Positions 31,511 to 44,467 of a DNA stretch of 64,000 bases are shown here, one piece after another. The stretch comes from Oreohelix idahoensis (taxonomy: Eukaryota > Mollusca > Gastropoda > Stylommatophora > Oreohelicidae). Made by a program: the position numbers and the translations under genes. Location: assembly GCA_024509875.1 (NCBI GenBank), contig JAMPIV010003431.1, forward strand, positions 186,001 to 250,000. The letters run 5' to 3'. Positions within the stretch are counted from its first letter, which is position 1; each line of letters starts with the position of its first letter. The notes beneath the pieces are model-generated. The model did not search any database, was not told the DNA's origin, and saw nothing but the letters and a program-made list of their open reading frames with translations.

Positions 31511-33094
31511 TATTGATTAGTTGTGCTATTTTGGTAATGCAGTCGGATGGTAAGAGATGTAATTTATATTACGGATAAGTGAATTTTATATTACCTAGAG
31601 GGGATTTAAGAAATTCCTAAAGGGTGTGTTTATATTTGATAACATTCCCAGGACCACTTGTAGAAAGTAGGCCTAGGAACGTTAGGGTGGAATGTTTCGC
31701 TTCATAGCTTGAATTGTTTTGAAGCTGAGGCTAGACGGGCGTAACAAAAGATTTAGGTCAGCCCGTGTCTGGGAGTTTTCTTACCAGACCGATGTTTACT
31801 TTGAAACGGGGTAGAGTAAAGAGAAGGGAAGTGTATGGTAGTCTGACTTTTGGGGCATAAATATTTATTTATCGCTGTGCTTAGTTTGGTAGGGGAGCGG
31901 TGTTAACTAGAGAGACGGGAGATGTTTTAATTAAGGCGTTTATGTGTTAGAGATGAGAATATGTTGAATTGTTGTACATTCGTTGTTAATTTTTTTGTTT
32001 ACAGCATTTTTCACGGCACACAGGGAGGGATGCCAACGTGCCTTACCGCGTGCCAAGATATTCGGCCTTCTCAGGAGTAGAAGAGTCGAGGCTTTACCGG
32101 CGCCAGAGGTGCCTGGAGGTTGGGTTTGTGTAAATTCGGCCATAATAATGCCGACGGTCCTAAACCCGAAGAGGGGTAACAGGGCATTTGAATTGAGTTT
32201 CGTCAGCAGTGAAGCATCTTCATTCCGAGTCAAGTACATAGTTCTACCAGCCCAAGTCATCTGCAGCAGTAGTTGTGGAGGGAGATAGGGTTAACATTTC
32301 TTCCGAATGTTCTAGAGGGGAGGGGCGTAGCGGAGGAGCCTCTTAGTAGAAACCAAGGGTGTCAAAGAGACACTGAGCAGAAAAAGAGGAGAGACAGAAT
32401 TTGTAGAGTCAGATAGTCAGAGCAGAGGACAGCCTCTGAGTGTGTACTGAAGAAGTCCGTTAGTGGATCAGTGCTTGCGATTCGATGTTTTAGAAGGCTC
32501 ATTTTGATTTTGTGTAAGCAGGTAGTTACGTCCGCAGTCGGACAGTGGTGTTAGATTTTAATAATTTATAATAGGATAGTTAGGAGTGGTGGCGTGTACT
32601 TAGAGACCCCACCAAATTACTGTGTGGTTAATCCTTAATTCTTTTTCCCATGCAGGTTGAATGAGTGGGGGAAAGGGGTTGGGGTTCTTAATATCTGTCA
32701 TCTTAAATTTGTTTTGCTCTTTTTCAGGTGTGCGACCTCGCACGTTATTTATTTGGATGTGTTATTTATTTTGTTGTGTAAATAAAATATAAACTGTATA
32801 CTGGATCAGTCTCTATCACTATACTGTACATATATATTTGTCTGTATAGTGGTGTCTGTGGAACTTTAGGGAAACCTTATCTCCTTTAGTGGTAGTCAGA
32901 GGTGGTGAGTCTTTAGCTCTTAAAAAGTCACGAGTGGTGAGGGAGAGTCAATCTCGGTTCTCACCCTCGAAGCTAAAAGTCTCATCTTGTCCACATTCAC
33001 TGTCATTCTCATCAAAAATCTATCTTCTCAGTCTTTCTCATACTAGTGTCTTGTCTATACACTCAGACATACTCTAAATTTTAATTCCACTTAG
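31511..33094. other. No gene recognised; polyadenylation-like signal
   Basis: The longest frame, 31983-32288 (101 residues, plus), has no known motif. An AATAAA lies at 32781-32786 in AT-rich sequence after a GC-richer stretch. The block could be a decayed gene 3' end or a solo LTR. Nothing decisive is visible. Confidence 0.4.
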
Positions 33095-33097
33095 TGA

Positions 33098-33169
33098 CAC
33101 CCTACAAGACGCCACCAGACGTGATGGCCACTGACTGCATTGACTGTCGGCGGCTAAGGATCAAAGAAG

Positions 33170-33171
<2 letters not shown>
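33098..33171 (+). mobile_element. LINE-C 3'-end stub
   Basis: About 74 bp match the LINE-C 3' terminus: CCCTACAAGACGCCACCAGA, CGTGATGGCCACTGACTGC, and CGGCTAAGGATCAAAGAAGA. They correspond to the reverse complement of 10930-11005. The stub is followed at once by a (TA)n array. It is an extreme 5' truncation. Confidence 0.8.
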
Positions 33172-33231
<60 letters not shown>

Positions 33232-33236
33232 TTATA

Positions 33237-33277
<41 letters not shown>
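33172..33277. repeat. (TA)n microsatellite with small interruptions
   Basis: This is a TA-repeat array with TAATA and TTATATTTATAATATAAA interruptions. It is self-complementary and could extrude as a hairpin or cruciform. It abuts the LINE-C stub tail. Confidence 0.95.
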
Positions 33278-34848
<1,571 letters not shown>

Positions 34849-34850
34849 AC

Positions 34851-34955
<105 letters not shown>

Positions 34956-35065
34956 GCATCGTGCTGGCTATGGAACAACCGCAACGGGCTATGGTACTCG
35001 GGCTATGGGACATTAATTTGTTTTCAACATAGGGGTTACTTTCATAATTGCCTCCAGTTGGCAGA

Positions 35066-35262
35066 ATCATCATCATCATCATGTGACGTATTCTTTCCAG
35101 AACGTTGTCTCCATTACAGCTGCTCTGAACGCATCACGATTCTGGGCAAGTCGACCTGCATCAGCCAAAGACAAGTTCAGACTCTCTGTGATGTCCTGGG
35201 TCCACCGTCGTCTAGGTCGACCCCTTCCCCTTTTTCCAGGGACCATGCCTTCCATCAGAATA
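35066..35262 (-). mobile_element. LINE-F copy 2, 3' fragment
   Basis: About 197 bp match 3703-3890 almost base for base, including the (TGA)n tail and the basic C-terminal coding segment (GKRGRGRPRRRW, then WTQDITESLNLSLADAGRL). It is 5'-truncated at about 35262, after which unrelated sequence follows. CAGAAT occurs on both sides (near 35061 and 35262) and may be a short target duplication. Confidence 0.85.
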
Positions 35263-35544
35263 CAGGAGTGAAATTGAAAGCTGTAACTAAGGTGGAGTGG
35301 GTTCAATTCTCTGCACAAGACAATAGGAGGCTGACACTTGGGAGTCATGATCCAAGTGGGCCCGCTCCCCTTGGAGTGTAAAGGAGATTTAAGGGACCGA
35401 AATACTTGATCGACGGGGGACACTTTCTGATGATCAGATTGCATCCTGTTTTATCGCTCTGTATAGTTTCCTATATTCTAAAAATATTAAAAAATGGGTT
35501 CGTTTTTTCAACTTGGGTACATACGAGTCCCTGCCGCAAAGAAC
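35263..35544. other. No gene recognised
   Basis: Short unique sequence with no frame or repeat that I can assign. Confidence 0.45.
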
Positions 35545-35800
35545 ACTGGAATTTTAAACATATAATACGGTTAAAAATACTGGCTTCAAGTGGCAAAGAT
35601 GCCGGGTTCAATCCACGGTGTCTTCAGTCTACCTAGCTGGGAAATGGGTACCTAAATCTGCTTGTGAGTTAGGGAAGGAAAAGTCAGAAAGGAAGGGAAC
35701 TAGTCACATCACCTTTCGATGCTGGACCTAGTATAGTGAAGTCTCTAACACTTCACTCCCCTACGGCTGTATATGCAATGGGACTACTTTACCATTTTTA
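35545..35800 (+). mobile_element. SINE-B copy 2
   Basis: The body matches SINE-B copy 1: CGATGCTGGACCTAGTATAG, GTGAAGTCTCTAACACTTCA and ATGGGACTACTTT. A B-box-like GGGTTCAATCC is present near 35609. The A-box region has decayed (ACGGTTAAAAATACTGGC). Target duplications are not evident. Confidence 0.75.
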
Positions 35801-35808
35801 ATAACATT

Positions 35809-35888
35809 CTACAATACTACAATACTACAATACTACAGTACTACAATACTACAGTACTACAATACTACAGTACTACAATACTACAATA
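35809..35888. repeat. 8-bp microsatellite, ten units
   Basis: Ten units of CTACAATA, with the variant CTACAGTA at units 4, 6 and 8. The alternating pattern of the variant suggests duplication of a 16-bp pair. It lies at the 3' end of SINE-B copy 2. Confidence 0.93.
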
Positions 35889-36263
35889 CCGGAAAACAAA
35901 TCTGTACCACTGTATTGACATTCTTTATATAGAAGTTATGTATTTTATTCGATGTTTGCTATGTCCAAGTATTTAAATAAACGGTCTTGTTCCTTGTGCT
36001 GCATTTACATGTTCGCTGCACACTCTTTCATAGAGATGACCACAACACCTTCATTTCGCTTTTAGGCTAGGTCCTTGCATATCCTTGCATAATACCTGAT
36101 TATTCCAAGGACATTTTCAGTTGGATAACTTCTTCTTCGTTCTCAAATAACCACATCTATCTATCTTATAAAACTGGCAGTCCGTCTCAAGTTTCTCTCA
36201 ACACAGTACAGTTTCTATCTCATCTGGGATGTAGAAGGTCATGCTGCCGCTCTGCTTCTCTCG

Positions 36264-37185
36264 TGGGGTACATGTTCTACAGTTTGTTTGTCTTCCCCAC
36301 ATGGGGCACATGTTCTACAGTTTGTTTGTCCTCCCCACATGGGGCACATGTTCTACAGTTTGTTTGTCTTCCCCACATGGAGTACATGTTCTACAGTTTG
36401 TTTGTCTTCCCCACATGGGGTACATGTTCTACAGTTTGTTTGTCTTCCCCACATGGGGTACATGTTCTACAGTTTGTTTGTCTTCCCCACATGGGGCACA
36501 TGTTCTACAGTTTGTTTCTTTTCCCCACATGGGACACATGTTCTACAGTTTGTTTGTCTTCCCCACATGGGACACATGTTCTACAGTTTGTCTTCCCCAC
36601 ATGGGGTACATGTTCTACAGTTTGTTTGTCTTCCCCACATGGGGCACATGTTCTACAGTTTGTTTGTCTTCCCCACATGGGGCACATGTTTTACAGTTTG
36701 TTTGTCTTCCCCACATGGGGCACATGTTCTACAGTTTGTTTGTCTTCCCCACATGGGGCACATGTTCTACAGTTTGTTTGTCTTCCCCACATGGGGCACA
36801 TGTTCTACAGTTTGTTTGTCTTCCCCACATGGGGCACATGTTCTACAGTTTGTTTGTCTTCCCCACATGGGGCACATGTTCTACAGTTTGTTTGTCTTCC
36901 CCACATGGGGCACATGTTCTACAGTTTGTTTGTCTTCCCCACATGGAGTACATGTTCTACAGTTTGTTTGTCTTCCCCACATGGGGTACATGTTCTACAG
37001 TTTGTTTGTCTTCCCCACATGGGGTACATGTTCTACAGTTTGTTTGTCTTCCCCACATGGGGTACTTGTTCTACAGTTTGTTTGTCTTCCCCACATGGGG
37101 CACATGTTCTACAGTTTGTTTGTCTTCCCCACATGGGGTACATGTTCTACAGTTTGTTTGTCTTCCCCACATGGGGCACATATCT
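36264..37185. repeat. 38-bp minisatellite, 24 units
   Basis: Each unit contains CTTCCCCACATGGGGCACAT followed by GTTCTACAGTTTGTTTGT. The spacing of CATGTTCTACAG starts (36271 to 37141, 870 bp) equals 23 periods less one 4-bp deletion near 36590. Main variation is GGGGCAC, GGGGTAC or GGAGTAC. Because 38 is not divisible by three and the unit has no forward stop, all three plus frames are open for over 900 bp. The resulting proteins of about 310-330 residues are probably not genes. Confidence 0.93.
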
Positions 37186-37329
37186 ATAGTCCGATTTTCA
37201 ATTTATTGTACAGATGGTATCTGAGTCTGCAATGGCCGGTTTTTAGTATCAAAATTATCACTTGATCTCTTCTTTCTAATGCATAGTATGGTTCTGTAGT
37301 ATCAGAGTCTGGGTGTTCCTTCCGCCATT

Positions 37330-37617
37330 GATCTCTTATAGTTATTCTGGTTATTGCTTGTATCTCTTCATATGTAGCCCTGTCTTCTGTTTGGAAGTTG
37401 GATAACTAATTCTCTTACTTACTTACTTAGTCGTTCCCCTTCTACCGTGAGGTGTAGAGGTTTGGAAGAGAGAGCGCCAGACTATCCTATCAGCTGTCTT
37501 CCTCCTGGCCTGATTCCATTCGTCACATTCGATCTCCTATAGTTATTTCTGGTTATTGCTTGTATCTCTTCATATGTAGCCCTGTCTTCTGTTTGGAAGT
37601 TGGATAACTACTTCTCA
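37330..37617 (-). mobile_element. LINE-E 3' stub between long direct repeats
   Basis: A fragment of about 115 bp (37415-37531) matches the LINE-E 3' end (compare 37968-38075). It includes the AAGT-type tail and the coding end near TAGTCGTTCCCCTTCTACCG. It is flanked by two copies of an approximately 85-bp sequence (37330-37414 and 37532-37617, sharing ATTGCTTGTATCTCTTCATA). If the repeats are target duplications, they are unusually long. Confidence 0.75.
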
Positions 37618-37955
37618 TGGCTGTTAATTTATATGACGGAAAAATATAAATTTACCCGATCAACGTTTCATGTACGCATCACGTGGTGATTTAAATTATC
37701 ACTTGATCCACAGGAACTAATATTTAGATACCAATAACTTGACTACAAGAGCTACCAGCAGAGTTTTCCAAGCTCGACAGGTAGGGACCAGACCAAGACC
37801 GTCACACACCTGTTGTCTTGCAGACAGGCTGGGGACAGTCAAAGGCTAAAGAAGGCGACCCTAAAGAAATGCCTGGTGAAATCGGATGCACTGGGCTACA
37901 GGCCTAACGAAACATTGCACCGTACTTCGCTAATGAGATACCAATAATGAAAATG
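37618..37955. other. No gene recognised
   Basis: Non-coding sequence. The stretch GACAGGTAGGGACCAGACCA to GAAACATTGCACC (37777-37921) looks like a possible repeat body, but no second copy is visible. Confidence 0.4.
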
Positions 37956-37967
37956 AAAGAAATTCTA

Positions 37968-39046
37968 CTTACTTACTTACTTAGTCGTTCCCCTTCTACC
38001 GTGAGGTGTAGAGGTTTGGAAGAGAGAGAGCGCCAGACCATTCTATCAGCTGTCTTCTTCCTGGCCTGGTTCCATTCTAGTCCTCGGTCCTTCAAAGATT
38101 GTCTAATGTTGTCCTCCCAGCGAACTCTGGGTCGTCCTGGAGGTCTGGATCCCTGGCTCTTTGTTTCCCATGCTTGTCGTGGTAGCCGATCTTCTCCCAT
38201 TCTGCAGACATGGCCAAACCATCTTAGTTGGGACTGTTCTATTTGGGTCTGCAGCGGATGGGATTTCAGGCCTTGACGTATCGTCTGGTTGCGGACCATG
38301 TCTCTTCTTGTTACTTCAACCACTTTCCTCAGATACCTCATTTCTGAGGTTTGGATCTGGCTTTTGTGGGTTGTAGTCATTGCCCACGACTCGCATCCAT
38401 ATGTCAAAACTGGGACATAGGTGGAGCGGTATACAGCCATCTTCGTTTTCTTACCAACCTCTTTCTTGCTGAGGAATCCACGATTTATGGCCTGAAAAAG
38501 TCTCCCAGCCGCTGCTTTTCGAGTGGCCAACTCTTCTTTGATACCTCCCTTTCGGTCTATAATAGCTCCGAGATATTTAAAGTGGTCGACCTGCTCCAGG
38601 ACCTGTTCTCCCAACTTAATCTGATGTTTTCTTTCTTCTCGTGATATCACCATGGATTTTGTTTTAGAGCTGCTTATGACCATCCCTCTCTTCTCCAGCT
38701 CTTCCTTCCAGACTTGCAGGTTGGATTGGAGATGTGCCTCTGATTTAGCAATCAGGGCAACATCATCAGCAAATGCCAGCTCCGAAATATAGACCTGTCT
38801 CATCTTCCAGTACCCCACTGAATACTTTCTTGTTCTCTCCTTACATGCCTTGATGACATCGTCCATGAGGAGTATGAAAAGATAAGGTGACAGGATATCA
38901 CCTTGTCTTACACCAGTGGTGGTCCTGAACTCTTCTGACTTATGGTTTGCTGTCCTCACATAATTTCTGCAAGACTTGTAGAAGCTCTGTATAGCATGAA
39001 TCAGAGGTGCTGGAATATTCTTCCTTGCCAAACAGTCCCAAAGTTT
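37968..39046 (-). mobile_element. LINE-E copy 1, 5'-truncated, 12-bp TSD
   Basis: Exact 12-bp repeats AAAGAAATTCTA flank the insertion (37956-37967 and 39047-39058). The 3' end at 37968 has an (AAGT)n tail. It is nearly identical to 40749-41510 over the shared part, so both are young. The endonuclease and RT N-terminus are missing through 5' truncation. Confidence 0.92.
37973..39031 (-). pseudogene. LINE-E RT palm and C-terminus
   Basis: The 352-residue uninterrupted frame reads FRTTTGVRQGDILSPYLFIL (motif B), SELAFADDVALIAKSEAHLQ (FADD catalytic motif), VDHFKYLGAIIDRKGGIKEE, YGCESWAMTTTHKSQIQTSE, and the C-terminal QLRWFGHVCRMGEDRL with RPPGRPRVRWEDNIRQSL. It ends with the natural stop at 37973. 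It preserves the C-terminal domain that is missing from the longer copy at 40749-43460. Assignment to an RTE-like endonuclease-RT LINE rests on the EN type seen in that copy. Confidence 0.88.
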
Positions 39047-39058
39047 AAAGAAATTCTA

Positions 39059-40327
39059 ATGAAACATTAATGCTGCGCTACCGAAACAATTAGTCCTTAA
39101 TAAATAGTTTTAACTCGTGCGCAGTTTTACTTTGTAAAATCATAATTATATTAGTTTCCACTTGACGAAAATTGTCATCAAAATGTGTATCATTATAGCT
39201 CTGAAATTATAATATTTAATTCAATAGCTACATTTTAATTACTCTGCCACCACAATAAAGCACAATGTGACGAAATTAGTCCGTCTCTTCTTTCTTGTCT
39301 TCAATTCTCTCCGGCAGTACACACTCGACCATTCCTTCTGATTGCTTATTCTTTCATTTTCGTTTGTTTACGCTTTCCCCAACCGAGGTCATCTTGTCAC
39401 ACCTCTCACCCACCCTCTCTCCTTGTTATTTTCTCCTTTCTTATAGGTGACGCTTAGCGTAGGAATGAACTTGCCACATTGACTTTTCGCTTACCGCCAG
39501 CTTCAGACGGAGTAAGAGTATACACTGAGCGACATTCGTATTGTTAACCCAGACTTTGTATCTGGTAAGATACACGAAACCATGTTGTCGCATTATACGG
39601 TGCTAGTTCGCAAACATGACCTGCCCAGATACATGACCGATTTCACTGGGATATAGGAAGATAAAAAACTTATTTAAGATTAAAGCAAGTGAAATAATAT
39701 AACATTTTCGGCAGATTGTCTTTGTGGTAGTAAACACGTACGAGAAAGTAACATCTTGGAGGAGGTTATCAGTGATAAATCTGTGATGTAGTGAGTTTCA
39801 AAACATGTTAAGTAACAACTGTAGCGACAAGACCTTATATGGTCATGAAGGTCGCGCAGATATTTTGAAAATGGTATGTAAAGAAAATATCTTGTGTGTT
39901 ATGCAGTAATGTTCTACATTAGAGTTAGGGTAGACCCCTACCAAATTCAGACTCCTTACTGGGGTTGGTTTGGTACTAAAATGTTAAAAAAAACCAAACT
40001 TAATTGGGTTTCACCCTTCAAGAACCTCACGGGGCAACATTTGTAAATTACCTCTGGTTAGATATCCCCAACAGAATTGGAAGCCATATATGTGTGTGAG
40101 CAAAAATTTCGCTTATAACCTAGAGCAATGTAAGACTACTTCACTGCCTTCCACAGTTAGTCAAGGAGAAATCTAAGACAGCCAGGATAACGAATAGAAA
40201 TAGGATTCTAATATAGGACAGGATACAGTATTAGAGGATCTGAAACTAGAAAGAAGGAAAAAAACTGAATATAGTACTGGAAGTAACGAGTCCTTGGAAC
40301 CTGCGTACAGCGTGTATAGTGGGATTA
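39059..40327. other. No gene recognised
   Basis: AT-rich sequence with no frame above about 75 residues and no repeat shared within the window. Confidence 0.45.
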
Positions 40328-40748
40328 TACGAGGGTGAGTCAAGTGAAAACCGGAAATATGTTATAACATTAAGAATAATCATGCCATTATATTGTAACT
40401 TGCCAATATTGTTGTCCTGGATGTCTCGAGTGTCATGCACCTGTCGTGGTGATGACGCATAAGGTGACGTCATAATGACGTTTTAAAGATGGCCACCCCG
40501 CTAGTGAAATGCACCAAACAGCAGCAGCGTTCTGTTATTCAATTTTTGATCAGCGAAGGGGTGAAACCAATAGAAATTCTTCGGCGAATGAAGCTCAAGT
40601 ACGGTGATGCATGCACGTCAAGGTCGCAGGTGTATGAATGGTGTACAAAGTTCAAAAACGGCGTGATTTCTGTGACAGATTGTTCACGACCGGGTCAGGC
40701 ACACAGAGTAGTGACTCCAGAATCGATAGCAACCGTTGAACGACTCGT
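40328..40748 (+). mobile_element. mariner-like element, 5' end only
   Basis: It starts TACGAGGGTGAGTCAAGTGA after a TA, which resembles a mariner terminal repeat. It runs through a 5' UTR to a transposase ATG at 40489. The sequence switches to antisense LINE-E at about 40746-40749, around the shared bases CGTATCGTCTGG. The 3' part and second terminal repeat are not seen beyond LINE-E. Confidence 0.75.
40489..40748 (+). pseudogene. mariner transposase N-terminal DNA-binding domain
   Basis: The frame starts MATPLVKCTKQQQRSVIQFL, then ISEGVKPIEILRRMKLKYGD and SRSQVYEWCTKFKNGVISVT, then DCSRPGQAHRVVTPESIATV. This is the helix-turn-helix DNA-binding part of mariner or SETMAR-type transposases, which grips the terminal repeat. 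The DD(34)D catalytic domain is absent. The open frame continues to 40845 only because antisense LINE-E happens to be open. Confidence 0.85.
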
Positions 40749-43420
40749 ATCGTCTGGTTGCGTACCATGTCTCTTCTTGTTACTTCAACCACCTTCCTCA
40801 GATACCTCATTTCTGAGGTTTGGATCTGGCTTTTACGGGTTGTAGTCATTGCCCATGACTCGCATCCGTATGTCAAGACTGGGATATAGGTGGAGCGGTA
40901 TACAACCATCTTCGTTTTCTTACCAACCTCTCTCTTGCTGAGGAATCCTCGATTTATGGCCTGAAAAAGTCTCCCAGCTGCTGCTTTTCGAGTGGCCAAC
41001 TCTTCTTTGATGCCTCCCTTTCGGTCTATAATAGCTCCGAGGTATTTAAAGTGGTCGACCTGCTCCAGGACCTGTTCTCCCAGCTTAATCTGATGTTTTC
41101 TTTCTTCTCGTGATATCACCATGGATTTTGTTTTAGAGCTGCTTATGACCATCCCTCTCTTCTCCAGCTCTTCCTTCCAGACTTGCAGGTTGGATTGGAG
41201 ATGTGCCTCTGATTTAGCAATCAGGGCAACATCATCAGCAAATGCCAGCTCCGAAATATAGACCTGTCTCATCTTCCAGTACCCCACTGAATACTTTCTT
41301 GTTCTCTCCTTACATGCCTTGATGACATCGTCCATAAGGAGTATGAAGAGGTAAGGTGATAGGATATCACCTTGTCTTACACCAGTGGTGGTCCTGAACT
41401 CTTCCGACTTATGGTTTGCTGTCCTCACATAATTTCTGCAAGACTTGTAGAAGCTCTGTATAGCATGAATCAGAGGTGCTGGAATATTCTTCCTTGCCAA
41501 ACAGTTCCAAAGTTTGCTCCAGGGGACCCTGTCAAACGCCTTTTCCAGATCTATGAAACAAAGATGCATCTCACTCTTATACTCAAGGGCCTTTTCACTC
41601 AGCTGTCTGAGTGTGAAGATTAGGTCTTGAGTACTTCGGTTTGCTCGGAATCCGCACTGGACCTCATCCAATTGTGGCTCAGCTAGGCGTCGGAGTCTCT
41701 GCTCTAGGATTCTAGAGTAGATTTTACCAGGGACACTGAGAAGGGATATGCCTCTATGGTTTCCACACTGTCGATTGTCACCCTTTTTGAAAATTGGTGT
41801 TATGATGGCAATCTCCCAATCCTTTGGTATTGTCTTGTTGTACCATGCTGCCTGTAAAACCCTTAAGAGTAATAGGTCGCCTGATGCTCCCATGAACTTA
41901 ACCATTTCTGGTGTTATACCATCATGCCCTGCTGCTTTGCCCATCTTGATTTTCTCCAGTGCTGCCTTCAGTTCTTCCATCTTTATGTCATCTTCACCAT
42001 CATTGGTTTTCTCTTCTGTGCTAGTGGTTATCATTTCTGATGCTTCACCATGCTCACCATCCAGGAGTTCTGAGAAATATTCTTTCCACCTTCCCATTAC
42101 TTCCTTCGGGGCAGTAAGCAATTTGCCTTGCTTGTCCTTTATAAATTTGAGAGGGCATTGTTTTTCCTTCCTCATGTTCTTTAGGGTCTTATAGAACAAT
42201 TTCTGGTTTTCTTGTGCATCTTTTTCTAGCTTTTCTCCAAATTCTTCCCAGGACTTCTGTTTTGCTGCTAGCACTTTATTCTTTGCTTCTGTTCTGAGTG
42301 TCACATATTCTCTATATTTTTCCATTTGTCCTGTTGTGTTTTTAGCTCCTAAGTATTGTTTCCATGCCATTTTCTTCTCTCTTATTTTCTCTTTGACTTC
42401 CTCTGTCCACCAAGGTGTCCTCTTTCTCTTGTTCCCAAGTCGGACTTCACCGCATGCTTCTGCAGCAGCTGTCTTTATGATATCCTTGAATTTAATCCAG
42501 AGGGTTTCCAAGTCATCAGGTCGTTCTTCTGTGTTGCTCCCCGCTGCAGCAATAAGCCCCTGATATCTGGTCTTAATTTCTGGCTCTCTCAGCTTGTAGG
42601 TCCTAATGCTCATTTCTCCCGCTCGTTTACTTGGTTTCTTGTGTGATGTTGGGCAGTTCCTAGGCTGAGCAACTCTTTCAGTTGTTCTTTTGATTGTTAG
42701 CAGGTAGTGATCACTTCCAATCTCTGGCCCCCTCCAGACTCTAGCATCTCGGACATATTTGAATGAGCTTCTCCGAACAATGGCATAGTCGATCACTGAC
42801 TTCTCATTCTTTGTTGGTTCACATCTACTGTATGCATGTATGCGCTTATGGGGGAACTTTGTGTTTGTAATGATCAGATTCTGCTCACTGCAGAATCTAA
42901 GGAGTCGCTTTCCATTGTCATTGAGAGTATCTTCTCCATATCTTCCGATAACTCCACCCCATCTAGCATGGTCATTTCCAACTCTGGCATTAAAATCTCC
43001 GAGCATGATAACTTCATCTAGGCAGTCATCCACTGTCCTTTGAAGCAGCTCGAAGAATTCCTCCTTGACCTCTGCTCTCTCATCCTCATTTGGCCCATAC
43101 ACTATGACCAGGTTGACTATGGTTTCTCCTTCTTTTAGTTTAACAACCATAATGCGCTCCGAGACAAAGTTCCATCCCTTGATACTATCTTTTTGATTTT
43201 GGGCCACACTGCAACCCACGCCCCCTTTAGCTCTTTCAGACATGGGTACACCACTGTAGAGCAGCGTGTTGCCATCGAGATCCATAACTCCTTGTCCTTT
43301 TTTCTTTGTTTCCGTTATAGCCAGGATTTCTAGTTTTGCTTTCCTCATCTCTTCCACCAGCTCCTCTTCCTTCCCATTTATACTTCTTGTGTTCCAAGTT
43401 CCATAAGTCGTAGTCCGTAG
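40749..43420 (-). CDS. LINE-E endonuclease-reverse transcriptase (long open frame)
   Basis: One frame is open from about 43440 down to 40652, around 900 residues from 43357. EN motifs: YGTWNTRSINGKEEEL (upstream of any ATG), ILAITETKKKG (Glu), MLGDFNARVGNDHARWG (about residue 119), KSVIDYAIV, and EIGSDHYLLTIKR. RT motifs: EVQCGFRANRSTQDLIF, HLCFIDLEKAFDRVPWSKL (motif A), TTTGVRQGDILSPYLFILL (motif B), ELAFADDVALI (about residue 705). The first ATG (43348, MRKAKLE) would miss the EN Asn motif, so the native start is lost or non-AUG. The last 30 residues are antisense mariner. This is an RTE-like EN-RT polyprotein, C-terminally truncated. Confidence 0.87.
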
Positions 43421-43460
43421 TCCGTTCCAGTTCGTATGTTTCTATGTTCTTAATACAAAT
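40749..43460 (-). mobile_element. LINE-E copy 2, endonuclease plus RT, 3'-truncated
   Basis: This 2.7-kb minus-strand LINE-E retains the endonuclease and RT but stops short of the 3' end. Its C-terminal domain and (AAGT)n tail, present at 37968-38270, are missing at the mariner junction. LINEs are normally 5'-truncated because copying starts at the 3' end, so loss of the 3' end points to a later deletion or recombination. The 5' boundary near 43460 is approximate. Confidence 0.85.
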
Positions 43461-43466
43461 CCGCAT

Positions 43467-44460
43467 GCCTTATTGTTTCTTGATGAATTTTGGCAGAAAC
43501 TCACTTTAGGTACCGCCGGGGTACGCCATGCAGTTATTTTATTATTTAGTATTGTAATTATGACATTATGAGTAATTACAGTTTTTCGTAACAAATGAAA
43601 ACAGATCAGGGGCAATAATCATGACATAAAAATTCATGAGTAATGAAGGGAAGTAATACAAATGCAAAAACTATTGTCTTGTTTTTGTGACAACTGCCAT
43701 AGTTTCCATATTTTACGACATAGTTCAAAACTATTAACGATACACTTTTAATTTAAAGTAAAATTTTAAAAAAAGCAATGACTATACAATGTGGACCGTG
43801 TCCGAATAAAAGTAAGACTTACCATGTGGTGTGCTTTATTTTTCTATGCATAATACAGGGCCGTACTCATGGGAAACAATCAAAATAATGAATCAAGGGA
43901 AACAATCTAAACAATAAAACTATTATTAAACATCGTTATTTATAACGTCATATTTTTTATTTTACATCGCAGTTTAAATTATTTAAAAAACGCTTATGCT
44001 TTATGCAAAAATAACCACAGGGGTAACACGCATTTTTGCTTACCTCAAACCACACAAGCTTGATACGTCCTTTTTAGGACGAGACACAGTGAAGACATCC
44101 TTCGAACTACACAAGTTATCAGATAAGTTGATATTTTTATCCATCTTCAGTGTTAGCTTTTTGCAGTTAATTTTAGAAATTAAAATAATAGAAATTAAAT
44201 AGCGCCACGTGGCAATTCTTTGAGTGAGATCAGGCAGCCATCTTGAAAGATATTTAAGTGGTGAATAATTTATACTTTTGTTGATAGTATTAGAGTAGGC
44301 CTACTGTAGTTAAGGTTAAGTATTAGGGGACTATTTAATTTAAGAATCGTAGTGGGGTAAAGATATATATAACAAAATAAGCCAAAGATTACATATAATA
44401 TTCAATCATCAGAATATAATTCAAAGACAACAAATAGTAGCATTCTAAAAGACAGGGAAA
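43467..44460. other. No gene recognised; may hold the LINE-A 5' UTR
   Basis: AT-rich with no substantial frame. Some of the part after about 44200 could be the 5' UTR of the LINE-A that follows. No boundary or target duplication could be fixed. Confidence 0.4.
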
Positions 44461-44467
44461 ATAACCA

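Noticed and set aside
31983..32288. 101-residue plus ORF with an upstream AG splice-like site
   Set aside because: No domain or partner exon could be identified, so it is not called as a gene.
36264..37185. CRISPR-like array
   Set aside because: Units are contiguous with no unique spacers, and the genome is eukaryotic.
36241..37265. Three overlapping plus-strand ORFs of 308-327 residues
   Set aside because: They are phase products of the 38-bp minisatellite and carry no independent coding signal.
40749..40845. C-terminal half of the mariner-start ORF
   Set aside because: After residue 88 or so the frame is antisense LINE-E, so it is not transposase.
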